Origin: Prevotella sp. UBA2754 | GTDB lineage: Bacteria > Bacteroidota > Bacteroidia > Bacteroidales > Bacteroidaceae | Assembly: GCA_002353295.1 (NCBI GenBank) | Contig: DEJG01000014.1 | Coordinates: 60,040-124,039 of the forward strand | Length of the DNA stretch: 64,000 nucleotides | Direction: 5' to 3' | Part shown: positions 51,701 to 59,789 of the stretch, one piece after another | Layout of the letters: each line of letters opens with the position of its first letter | How positions within the stretch are numbered: the first letter of the stretch is position 1 | Made by a program: the position numbers and the translations under genes | The notes under the pieces: model-generated | What the model was told of the DNA's origin: nothing | Database searches by the model: none | What the model saw: only the letters and a program-made list of their open reading frames with translations

Positions 51701-53638
51701 TTTCAAGATGAATCCACCGCTGGGTTGCATTGTTACTTGGATACGCCCTTTCGTATCATATTTCACCTTTTCTTCCTGAGCATACTTTTCTGGGCCATCT
51801 GTCCAGTAACGGATAGTTTGTCCTTTCAGCATAGGCAAATCAAGACTAAGCTTTTTCACATCAGGCTCGGCATTCAATCCAGCAACATACCATCGGTTGC
51901 CATGTCTGCGAGCCAATACTACAAACTTGCCAGGATATCCGTCAATATATCGTGTCTCATCCCATGTAGTGGGCAGAGACTTCAGCAAATCGAGTTCCGT
52001 TTGAGGTAATTCCGTTAAGTTGTTAGGCTGGACAGCCATACACTGCACAGAGGTCTGAACCGTAATGGCACTGGCTATCTCAAACATGTCTGTCGTCATA
52101 CGCGGATGACGACTCTTGTTGTCCTTACTCATATAGCGGTTCATCATCGTCCCACCCCAGTCCATCGAGGCCACTGCATTACGACAGAAAGGATGCAAGG
52201 TGAGGTCAAAAGCTTCGCGCTTGGCAGCAACAGGGTCAAAGAACACGTTCTCGGAAGCTAAAACAGCTTCACTAGCCACATAGTTAGGAAACAGACGTTC
52301 CCATCCGCGAGGCAGCGTACACCCATGGAAGATACACTGTAAACCGTACTTATTAGCATCGCTGAGAATGTCTTCATAAAGCGCCAGCGTCTGCTGCTTG
52401 TCGCCTCCGAAGAAGTCTACCTTAATACCCTTGATGCCGATACGCTTCATCCATTCCATCTCACGTTCACGAGCCAAATTGGTGTCCATACAGTTAAAAG
52501 GCCCCTGTGGAGCATTATTGGCGTGTCCGTTAGAGTTATACCACAAAAGCAGACTGACGCCTTTTTGCTGGGCATAGCGCGAGAGTTCGGCAATCCTGTC
52601 GCGTCCGATGTTGGTGTCCCACCAGGCATCCACCAGACAGTATTCATAACCCATCTTAGCAGCAAGATCGATGAAAGTCACTTGGTCATCATAATTACAA
52701 CTCTGGTCCTGCCAGATGAGCCAACTCCATGTATAGCGTCCCGGCTGATACTGCTGTGAGGGTTCATATAGAGGCGACAACGGGTCGAAGGGAATGGTGG
52801 TCTCCACAATAGGTTTCAAATCTCGTCCTATGGTGATGGTACGCCATGGTGTGGAAGCTGGAAGAGCCACACTAGCTGATGTAGAACCAAAACCGTTATT
52901 CTCGCCCTCCATAGGATATTCTATTTCGTAACCATCGTCCTGATCATAGTCACTCAGGTGAGCACCTACATAACTGGAGGTCACTCCTGTCTCGCTAATC
53001 AGAACCCAACCTTTCTGTCCAACATGAAAAAGTGCCGGGAACACATAGCCGTGTCCATAATGCGACTTTGTCGTCATAGGGGCATCAGCAGAATAAACCT
53101 CCTCGTAACTGGGTTTTGTCTGTGCAAAACCAATCATCGGATCACTTTGCGGCGAGAGGAAGGCTGTGGTTTCTGAGGGAAGGCGGAATGCCGTTTCCTC
53201 CTCTTTTATAATAACGCTGCGCATCTCATTGCCCTCCTGCCGAAGCAATGTGTATTGGAAAGCGACATCATGATTAGCAACGAGGAAAGTCAAGACCATA
53301 TGGCGTCCTTGCTCGTTCTGCAGGGTCATATCGAGGCGATTTGCATGAAAATCTACATGCGACGTCTTTGTACGCGAGATGTCATAATGCTTCTCTACCC
53401 GCTCCTCTACGGCCTCAACGAAAGAGAGTCCTTTCGCAAAGTCGCCATAAGTCGACTTCAGCCCTAAACGGGAAGTCATCAGCATCTCAATACCGTCATA
53501 CGTCACGCGGTAGTAAGCCTTACCATTTTCCACTTTCACCACAACAGCCATCTTGCCATCAGGCGATTTAACTTCTCTTTGAACTGCCAACGCTGCGAGC
53601 GGACAGAACATCAATAGTAATAATAACTTAGTCTTCAT
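51698..53638 (-). CDS. GH97 glycoside hydrolase, probably retaining (alpha-galactosidase type)
   Basis: 646 residues with a signal peptide (~1-18). The GH97 N-terminal sandwich (VKSPDGKMAVVVKVENGKAY, EETAFRLPSETTAF) is followed by a TIM barrel (YCLVDAWWDTN, LLLWYNSNGH, GIKGIKVDFFGGDKQ). Retaining GH97 enzymes carry a nucleophile Asp at this VDFFGG position, whereas SusB-type inverting enzymes use Glu; an acid/base Glu candidate is in VASEAVLASE. A C-terminal beta domain ends YDTKGRIQVTMQPSGGF. It would act on alpha-linked galactosides or similar sugars in the periplasm. Confidence 0.88.
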   Translation of the reverse strand: MKTKLLLLLMFCPLAALAVQREVKSPDGKMAVVVKVENGKAYYRVTYDGIEMLMTSRLGLKSTYGDFAKGLSFVEAVEERVEKHYDISRTKTSHVDFHANRLDMTLQNEQGRHMVLTFLVANHDVAFQYTLLRQEGNEMRSVIIKEEETAFRLPSETTAFLSPQSDPMIGFAQTKPSYEEVYSADAPMTTKSHYGHGYVFPALFHVGQKGWVLISETGVTSSYVGAHLSDYDQDDGYEIEYPMEGENNGFGSTSASVALPASTPWRTITIGRDLKPIVETTIPFDPLSPLYEPSQQYQPGRYTWSWLIWQDQSCNYDDQVTFIDLAAKMGYEYCLVDAWWDTNIGRDRIAELSRYAQQKGVSLLLWYNSNGHANNAPQGPFNCMDTNLAREREMEWMKRIGIKGIKVDFFGGDKQQTLALYEDILSDANKYGLQCIFHGCTLPRGWERLFPNYVASEAVLASENVFFDPVAAKREAFDLTLHPFCRNAVASMDWGGTMMNRYMSKDNKSRHPRMTTDMFEIASAITVQTSVQCMAVQPNNLTELPQTELDLLKSLPTTWDETRYIDGYPGKFVVLARRHGNRWYVAGLNAEPDVKKLSLDLPMLKGQTIRYWTDGPEKYAQEEKVKYDTKGRIQVTMQPSGGFILK

Positions 53639-53949
53639 TTGGATTAATTGAGTTGTTTTGTTCTTTTTGTTTGCAAATTTAGTGATTATCCTACAATAAT
53701 TACAACTTTTTTAAGAAAATCATTAACTTCACCTCATCATAACAAAGAAAAAATGAAACAAGCAAGCCGTTTTTATATTGGATAAATAGGTAAAGACACC
53801 AATGTCCTTCACAAGACGTCTTCTTCCTCGACACCTCCAAATTCCCTGAAGCCGTTAAAGTGAGGAAATAAGAAAAAAGATAAAGAAGATGCCTCGATTT
53901 TGGAAAAATTTTGTTACCTTTGCAGCAAAGTAAAACTAACCAAACATTC
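53639..53949. other. 311-bp intergenic region between GH97 and parC
   Basis: It holds a GH97 promoter (minus strand TTG 53705-53703, 21-base spacer, TAAATTTG 53681-53674) and a parC -7 box (TACCTTTG 53915-53922). A short open stretch on the plus strand near 53820-53872 (about DVFFLDTSKFPEAVKVRK) could be the remnant of a gene end, but has no start. No credible gene is present. Confidence 0.55.
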
Positions 53950-56664
53950 ATGGACGACGAAATCAAGGACGACGACATTTTAGAAGAGAATGAAGTGAAA
54001 CAGGAAGAGAGCGAAGAGGTCTCAGAATCACACTCTGACTATAAGCCTGTAAACCGATTCGATGCAGCTGCTGTGCATCATTTGAGCGGCATGTATCAGA
54101 ACTGGTTTCTCGACTATGCTTCATATACGATTTTGGATCGCGCTGTACCTCATATAGAGGACGGATTGAAGCCCGTACAGCGTCGTATTCTGCACTCAAT
54201 GAAACGCATGGACGACGGACGGTTCAACAAAGTGGCCAACATTGTGGGTCACACCATGCAATTCCACCCTCATGGCGACGCCTCAATAGGCGATGCACTA
54301 GTGCAATTGGGACAGAAAGATTTGCTGATTGATACACAAGGTAACTGGGGAAACATTCTGACTGGCAATAAGGCTGCTGCTCCCCGTTATATTGAGGCAC
54401 GACTCTCGAAATTTGCCCTTGATACTGTATTCAACCCCAAAACCACTGAGTGGCAGATGTCATACGATGGGCGCAACAAAGAGCCTATCACTCTGCCTGT
54501 AAAATTTCCTCTACTGTTGGCACAGGGCGCTGAAGGAATTGCCGTTGGTCTGTCTACCAAAGTATTACCACATAATTTCGTAGAGATCTGTGATGCGGCT
54601 ATCAGTTATCTGCACGGTCAGCCTTTCCAACTCTATCCAGACTTCCCGACAGGTGGTTCTATTGATGTCTCGAAATATAATGACGGACAGCGTGGAGGAG
54701 TATTGAAAGTACGTGCCAAGATTGAAAAACTGGATCCCAAGACGCTCGTCATTCGTGAAATACCATTTTCGAAAACTACTGAGACGCTCATCGACTCCAT
54801 TCTGAAAGCCATAGAAAAGGGGAAAATCAAGGCTCGCCATGTGGAAGACCTGACTGCTGCCAAAGTGGAAATACAGGTGCAACTGATGCCTGGTGTATCG
54901 AGTGACAAGACGCTAGACGCCCTCTATGCATTCTCGGATTGCGAAATCAATATATCGCCTAACTGTTGTGTGATTGAGGACAATAAGCCTCAGTTCCTCA
55001 CGATTTCCGACGTACTATGCCATTCAGTAGACCGCACCAAGGATTTGATACGCCAGGAACTCGAAATCCGCAAGGGTGAACTGCTTGAGCAATTGCACTT
55101 TTATTCGCTAGAGAAAATCTTCATTGAAGAACGCATTTATAAGGATAAGAAATTCGAACAGGCACCCAATGTCGATGCCGTTTGCGAACATATTGACGAG
55201 CGATTGACACCTTTCTATCCACAGATGATTCGCGAGGTGACCAAAGACGACATTCTTAAACTGTTAGAAATCAAGATGCAACGCATCCTGAAATTCAACA
55301 AGGATAAGGCCGACGAGCTGATGGCTCGCATCAAAGCAGAAATTGACGAGATAGATCGAGATTTGGCTAATCTGGTAGAGGTAACTGCAGACTGGTTCCA
55401 ATTCCTGAAGGACAAATATGGCAAAGACCATCCTCGACTTACTGAGATTCGTAACTTCGATACCATCGAAGCTACCAAAGTGGTAGAAGCTAACCAGAAG
55501 CTATTCATTAACCGAAATGACGGATTCATTGGAACGAGTCTAAAGAAAGATGAATTTGTATGCAACTGCTCTGATATCGATGATATTATTATCTTCTACA
55601 AGGATGGTAAGTTCAAAGTGGTCCGCGTGGCCGACAAATTGTTTGTTGGCAAAAATATCATGTGGCTCGGTGTTTTCAAAAAGAACGATCAGCGTACCAT
55701 CTATAATGCCGTTTACCGCGATGGAAAGAAAGGCACATATTATATTAAACGCTTCAATGTGCCTGCCATCACTCGCGACCGCGAATACGATATTACGAAT
55801 GGTACACCAGGTTCTAAAGTCGTCTACTTCACTGCTAACCCCAACGGCGAAGCAGAAGTCATCAAGGTGACGCTCGACCCTGCACCCAAGCTGAAAAAGA
55901 TATTTTTCGACAAAGACTTCTCGGAAGTGGGCATCAAGGGACGCAGTGCCAAGGGGGTCATCCTTACAAAATACCAGATACATCGCATCGGATTGAAGAG
56001 TCACGGACACTCTACACTTGGAGGACGTAAAGTGTGGTATGATCCGGATGTCAATCGTCTGAACTATGATGAGCATGGACTCTTATTGGGCGAATTCAAC
56101 GATGGGGATAACATCCTTGTAATTCTGAAGAATGGTGATTATTACCTGTCTGGTTTTGATGTAAACGTACATTTCGAAGACAATGTAGCCCACTTAGAGA
56201 AATACGAAGCTGAAAAGGTGTGGAGCTGTGTACTCTTCGATGCTGACAATCAAGGCTATCCTTACGTAAAACGATTCTTGATGGAAGCATCGAAAAAGAA
56301 GCAGAACTATCTGGGTGACAATCCTAACTCGCAACAGATACTGCTGACAGACCAAGTATATCCACGTATTCTCGTTACCTATGGAGGTATTGACGAATTC
56401 CGTGGGTCTGAAGAGGTGGACGTTGAGCAGTTCATTGCTGTCAAGGGTTACAAAGCGAAGGGTAAACGTCTCACCACCAACCAGATAGCCACCATTGAAG
56501 AGTTGGAGCCCGTTCGCTTCCCTGAGAAAAAAACTGATAATCCAGAATTTCCAGGCATTCAAGAAGAAGAAAACCTCGATCCTGATGCTGGCAAGAGCCA
56601 GCAACAAGTGATGGACGAGCTTACTGGCCAGCAAACGCTATTTACGGATGAAGACTATCAGTAA
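53950..56664 (+). CDS. parC: DNA topoisomerase IV subunit A (GyrA/ParC family)
   Basis: 904 residues from the ATG at 53950, just after a -7 box. The breakage-reunion domain shows RAVPHIEDGLKPVQRRIL, HTMQFHPHGDASIGDALV and the catalytic Tyr in AAAPRYIEARLSKFA. A coiled-coil tower (~370-490) and a C-terminal beta-propeller follow; the GyrA-box (QRRGGKG) needed for wrapping DNA is not seen, which favours ParC over GyrA. It separates linked daughter chromosomes. The C-terminus is acidic. It overlaps the DUF3316 gene by 17 bases. Confidence 0.93.
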   Translation: MDDEIKDDDILEENEVKQEESEEVSESHSDYKPVNRFDAAAVHHLSGMYQNWFLDYASYTILDRAVPHIEDGLKPVQRRILHSMKRMDDGRFNKVANIVGHTMQFHPHGDASIGDALVQLGQKDLLIDTQGNWGNILTGNKAAAPRYIEARLSKFALDTVFNPKTTEWQMSYDGRNKEPITLPVKFPLLLAQGAEGIAVGLSTKVLPHNFVEICDAAISYLHGQPFQLYPDFPTGGSIDVSKYNDGQRGGVLKVRAKIEKLDPKTLVIREIPFSKTTETLIDSILKAIEKGKIKARHVEDLTAAKVEIQVQLMPGVSSDKTLDALYAFSDCEINISPNCCVIEDNKPQFLTISDVLCHSVDRTKDLIRQELEIRKGELLEQLHFYSLEKIFIEERIYKDKKFEQAPNVDAVCEHIDERLTPFYPQMIREVTKDDILKLLEIKMQRILKFNKDKADELMARIKAEIDEIDRDLANLVEVTADWFQFLKDKYGKDHPRLTEIRNFDTIEATKVVEANQKLFINRNDGFIGTSLKKDEFVCNCSDIDDIIIFYKDGKFKVVRVADKLFVGKNIMWLGVFKKNDQRTIYNAVYRDGKKGTYYIKRFNVPAITRDREYDITNGTPGSKVVYFTANPNGEAEVIKVTLDPAPKLKKIFFDKDFSEVGIKGRSAKGVILTKYQIHRIGLKSHGHSTLGGRKVWYDPDVNRLNYDEHGLLLGEFNDGDNILVILKNGDYYLSGFDVNVHFEDNVAHLEKYEAEKVWSCVLFDADNQGYPYVKRFLMEASKKKQNYLGDNPNSQQILLTDQVYPRILVTYGGIDEFRGSEEVDVEQFIAVKGYKAKGKRLTTNQIATIEELEPVRFPEKKTDNPEFPGIQEEENLDPDAGKSQQQVMDELTGQQTLFTDEDYQ

Positions 56665-57463
56665 GATATTAGCCGTTTGCTGTTGGCTTTTGATTGTTGG
56701 CCAATCTGCACAAGCACAGAACGACTCTGTTAAAGTCATCAATAGCAGTCGCATGATAGGCATTGGTGGTACACACATTCTGGATACCTATCTATCGGCT
56801 GAGCATTTTAAGGGCTTCGGACTCAGTTTTGTGGCTACTATAGAGCGTAAACGTCCTTATCGTCACTGGAGTACCCTGATGGAACACGAGGCGAACATCT
56901 CATTCGTACGCGACAGGTCCAACTCGCGTAAGGAACTGGAAGGCGCTTATAACTTCTACTGGGGGAAACTCTACAACTGGAGTCTCTGCGATAATAGATT
57001 AACACTCCAAGCTGGTGGAGTGGCTAATGCCTCGCTGGGATTTATATATAACACTTCTAATTCCAACAACCCTGCTCAGGCCCGCGCACATCTTAATCTG
57101 ATGCCCACAGGCGTAGTTTCTTATCGTTTTACACTTTTCAATAAGCCTACGATGATACGCTATGAGGTGAACCTGCCATTTGTGGGCGTCATGTTCTCAC
57201 CCAACTATGGACAGTCATACTACGAAATATTCAATCGTGGAAACTATGATCACAATGTGGTATTTACCACTTTTGCCAATGCCCCGGAATGGCGCCAAAT
57301 GCTGACACTCGATGCTAACCTCAGCGCCAAGTGGGCACTACGCATTGGTTATATGGGCAACTATCAACAGTACAAGGTAAACCAATTAAAGCAACATGTC
57401 TACACGCATCGCTTCCTCATCGGTTTCACGCGTTGTTTCTCTCTAATCCCTCATGCCCTATGA
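56648..57463 (+). CDS. DUF3316-like outer-membrane protein
   Basis: 271 residues with a signal peptide ending AQAQ. Beta-strand-rich segments (GIGGTHILDTYLSAEHFKG, GVVSYRFTLFNKPTMIRYEV, LTLDANLSAKWALRIGYMGN) and the terminal RFLIGFTRCFSLIP suit the Bacteroidetes DUF3316 family, predicted barrels of unknown function. It overlaps parC by 17 bases and the S41 peptidase gene by 4, so all three may be on one message. The signal-peptide region carries a degenerate 7-bp periodicity (56669-56703). Confidence 0.7.
   Translation: MKTISKILAVCCWLLIVGQSAQAQNDSVKVINSSRMIGIGGTHILDTYLSAEHFKGFGLSFVATIERKRPYRHWSTLMEHEANISFVRDRSNSRKELEGAYNFYWGKLYNWSLCDNRLTLQAGGVANASLGFIYNTSNSNNPAQARAHLNLMPTGVVSYRFTLFNKPTMIRYEVNLPFVGVMFSPNYGQSYYEIFNRGNYDHNVVFTTFANAPEWRQMLTLDANLSAKWALRIGYMGNYQQYKVNQLKQHVYTHRFLIGFTRCFSLIPHAL
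56669..56703 (+). repeat. Degenerate heptamer-period tract in the DUF3316 signal-peptide region
   Basis: TTAGCCG, TTTGCTG, TTGGCTT, TTGATTG, TTGGCCA: five related 7-base units. Weak; signal peptides are naturally low in complexity. Confidence 0.35.
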
Positions 57464-58473
57464 AGAAAGTTTTATTTTTTCTAGTATCTCTAGCCACCTT
57501 AACGCATCTGAGCTCCTGCGTTGACGAGGCAGAACGCCCAGACACACCTTCAGGAAACTTCGAGGCTCTGTGGCAAATTATAGATGAACACTACTGCTTT
57601 TTCGACTATAAGGGGCATGAGTATGGACTCGATTGGCAGGAAGTTTATAATAAATATAAGGTACGTGTGAACAACCAGATGCGCGAGACGCAACTTTTCG
57701 AGGTGCTCTGCGATATGCTGGCCGAACTACGCGACGGACATGTCAACCTCTCATCAAGCTATGACTATGGGCGCTATTGGGCATGGCAGGAAGCTTTCCC
57801 CAAGAACTTTAGCGACACACTGGAACGCAAATACCTAGGTACAGACTACAAAATTTCCAGCGGCCTCAACTATCGCGTATTGGATGACAATATTGGCTAT
57901 ATACGCTATGAGTCATTCCAAACACCGATTGGCGAAGGCAACCTTGACGATGTGCTGTCTTATTTGGCACTCTGTCGAGGACTCATCATAGATATTCGCA
58001 ACAATGGGGGCGGTGACCTCACCAATGCAGAACGACTAGCCGCTCGTTTTGTGCACGAGAAGACAATAGTGGGTTATCTGCAACACAAAACAGGAAAAGG
58101 ACACAACGACTTCAGCAGTATGGAGACACAATACCTTGAACCTTCTAGTAACTTGCGGTGGCACAAGCCAGTCTGCGTACTGACGAATCGTTCTGTGTAT
58201 AGTGCTGCTAACGAATTTGCTTCTATGATGCACGCTCTGCCTCACGTCAAACTGGTTGGCGACAAGACAGGAGGCGGTTCGGGTATGCCCATGAGTAGCA
58301 GTCTGCCCAACGGATGGACTGTACGTTTTTCAGCTTGCCCGATGTACGACAAGAACAAACAACATACCGAATTCGGTATTGAACCAGACATCTACATACA
58401 ACTGAAAAGCAACGATGTACAAAAAGGAATTGACACCATCATCGAGGCAGCAAGGAAACTTTTAACAGAATAA
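57460..58473 (+). CDS. S41-family peptidase lipoprotein (C-terminal processing protease-like)
   Basis: 337 residues from the ATG at 57460 (ATGA overlap with the previous stop). The lipobox is HLSSC. An N-terminal helical domain (ALWQIIDEHYCFFDYKGHEY, LRDGHVNL) is followed by the S41 fold: GYIRYESF, GLIIDIRNNGGGDLTNAERLA, and NRSVYSAANEFASMM with the nucleophile Ser, then GDKTGGGSGMP. There is no clear PDZ domain between the helical and catalytic parts, unlike CtpA. It should cleave protein C-termini in the periplasm or outer membrane. Confidence 0.88.
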   Translation: MKKVLFFLVSLATLTHLSSCVDEAERPDTPSGNFEALWQIIDEHYCFFDYKGHEYGLDWQEVYNKYKVRVNNQMRETQLFEVLCDMLAELRDGHVNLSSSYDYGRYWAWQEAFPKNFSDTLERKYLGTDYKISSGLNYRVLDDNIGYIRYESFQTPIGEGNLDDVLSYLALCRGLIIDIRNNGGGDLTNAERLAARFVHEKTIVGYLQHKTGKGHNDFSSMETQYLEPSSNLRWHKPVCVLTNRSVYSAANEFASMMHALPHVKLVGDKTGGGSGMPMSSSLPNGWTVRFSACPMYDKNKQHTEFGIEPDIYIQLKSNDVQKGIDTIIEAARKLLTE

Positions 58474-58474
58474 T

Positions 58475-58505
58475 TTGGATATTTGCTTTTTTTATAGTAC
58501 TTTTG
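58475..58505 (+). promoter_or_regulatory. Promoter of tRNA-Leu
   Basis: TTG (58475-58477), 20-base spacer, TACTTTTG (58498-58505), 30 bases before the tRNA. Confidence 0.55.
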
Positions 58506-58534
58506 CATCCGCTATCCATTCAGCACCCTATTTA

Positions 58535-58616
58535 GCGCCTGTGGCGGAATTGGTAGACGCGCTAGACTTAGGATCTAGTGTCTCGCGACGTGCAGGTTCG
58601 AGTCCTGTCAGGCGCA
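58535..58616 (+). tRNA. tRNA-Leu (anticodon TAG)
   Basis: 82 bases. Acceptor GCGCCTG/CAGGCGC with discriminator A, D-loop TTGGTAGACGC, anticodon stem CTAGA/TCTAG with loop CTTAGGA, class II variable arm (TGTCTCGCGACG), and T-loop GGTTCGAGTCC. It reads CUA and related Leu codons. CCA is not encoded. Confidence 0.96.
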
Positions 58617-58617
58617 C

Positions 58618-58650
58618 AAAAAGCGGAAGTACTAGACCTCCGCTTTTTTT
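58618..58650. terminator. Terminator after tRNA-Leu, shared with asd
   Basis: AAAAAGCGGA (58618-58627) pairs with TCCGCTTTTT (58639-58648) over 11 bases, with flanking A and T runs, so it can work on both strands. Confidence 0.8.
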
Positions 58651-58673
58651 GTGTACATTAATTTAATATTCAA

Positions 58674-59687
58674 TTACTTCACATTTCCAACCTTAACCAG
58701 ATATTCACCAATCTGAACGGCATTCAGGGCGGCACCCTTGCGTATTTGGTCTCCTGAGAGCCAGAAGGTGAGGCCGTTTTCGTCGGCAAGATCCTTACGG
58801 ACACGACCTACATAGACATCGTCCTTGCCAGCTGTCTCTAAAGGCATGGGGTAAACAAGGTTGGCAGGGTCGTCAACAAGCGTACAACCTGGAGCTGCAG
58901 CAATGGCCTTCTGAGCCTCCTCGACACTCAAGGGGCGCTCAGTCTCAATCCATACACTTTCGGAATGAGAACGTAAAGAACTAACACGAACACACATAGC
59001 CGAACATTTAGCATCGGTATGCATAATCTTCTGTGTCTCGTTATACATCTTCATTTCCTCTTTGGTGTAACCATTGGGTTGGAAGACATCAATCTGAGGA
59101 ATGACATTGTATGCCAGTTGATGAGGGAATTTCTTGATGGTTTTCACCTCACCCTCTTCCACCATTTCCTTATACTGCTGTTGCAGTTCAGCCATAGCAG
59201 CAGCACCTGCACCAGAAGCACTCTGATAGCTGCTGACGTGGATGCGTTTGATGTGTGAGAGTTGCTCAAGCGGCTGTAACACGACCACCATCATGATTGT
59301 AGTACAGTTGGGATTGGCTATGATGCCGCGAGGACGTATCAGGGCGTCGGCAGCATTGCACTCAGGCACTACCAAGGGGACATCATCGTCCATGCGGAAA
59401 GCCGAGCTGTTGTCAATCATCACACAGCCATACTTGGTAATGGTCTCGGCAAACTCCTTCGACGTGCCTGCGCCAGCTGAGGTGAAGGCAATGTCGATGT
59501 CCTTAAAGTCGTCGTTGTGTTGGAGCAACTTCACTGTCAGCTCCTTACCACGGAAAGTGTATTTGCTGCCAGCACTGCGTTCTGAGCCAAACAGAACAAG
59601 TTCGTCCATCGGAAAATTTCTTTGGTCGAGGATTCTCAAAAACTCCTGACCCACGGCACCTGAGGCACCCACGATAGCTACTTTCAT
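58674..59687 (-). CDS. asd: Aspartate-semialdehyde dehydrogenase
   Basis: 337 residues from the ATG at 59687. The longer frame to 59744 is excluded by the TAATTTTG -7 box at 59730-59723 (minus strand). Landmarks: VAIVGASGAVGQEFLRIL (NADP fold), the active-site Cys in IIANPNCTTIMMV, SYQSASGAGAAAM and the C-terminal SLRSHSESVWIE. It reduces aspartyl phosphate to aspartate semialdehyde for lysine/diaminopimelate, threonine and methionine. Diaminopimelate links it to wall synthesis. Confidence 0.96.
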   Translation of the reverse strand: MKVAIVGASGAVGQEFLRILDQRNFPMDELVLFGSERSAGSKYTFRGKELTVKLLQHNDDFKDIDIAFTSAGAGTSKEFAETITKYGCVMIDNSSAFRMDDDVPLVVPECNAADALIRPRGIIANPNCTTIMMVVVLQPLEQLSHIKRIHVSSYQSASGAGAAAMAELQQQYKEMVEEGEVKTIKKFPHQLAYNVIPQIDVFQPNGYTKEEMKMYNETQKIMHTDAKCSAMCVRVSSLRSHSESVWIETERPLSVEEAQKAIAAAPGCTLVDDPANLVYPMPLETAGKDDVYVGRVRKDLADENGLTFWLSGDQIRKGAALNAVQIGEYLVKVGNVK

Positions 59688-59722
59688 CTTTCTTTTTCTT
59701 ATTAAAACACCAATTTTGGCTG

Positions 59723-59730
59723 CAAAATTA
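59723..59730 (-). promoter_or_regulatory. -7 element of asd
   Basis: TAATTTTG on the minus strand, about 36 bases before the ATG at 59687. Confidence 0.5.
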
Positions 59731-59739
59731 CAAAAAAAT

Positions 59740-59767
59740 ATCAATTATCAATTATCAATTATCAATT
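59740..59767. repeat. Perfect heptamer tandem repeat in the antiporter promoter
   Basis: ATCAATT repeated four times, ending 6 bases before the TATCTTTG -7 box (59774-59781) of the downstream antiporter, so it fills the -33 region. Confidence 0.95.
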
Positions 59768-59773
59768 ATTTAG

Positions 59774-59781
59774 TATCTTTG
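59774..59781 (+). promoter_or_regulatory. -7 element of the antiporter-lolD-cvfB run (near-leaderless)
   Basis: TATCTTTG, 8 bases before the ATG at 59790. The -33 position falls inside the ATCAATT repeat, and no TTG is found there. Confidence 0.5.
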
Positions 59782-59789
59782 CAAACAAT

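Noticed and set aside
53700..53978. 92-codon minus-strand frame between GH97 and parC
   Set aside because: Low-complexity, Cys/Leu-rich translation without homology, overlapping the parC promoter and start.
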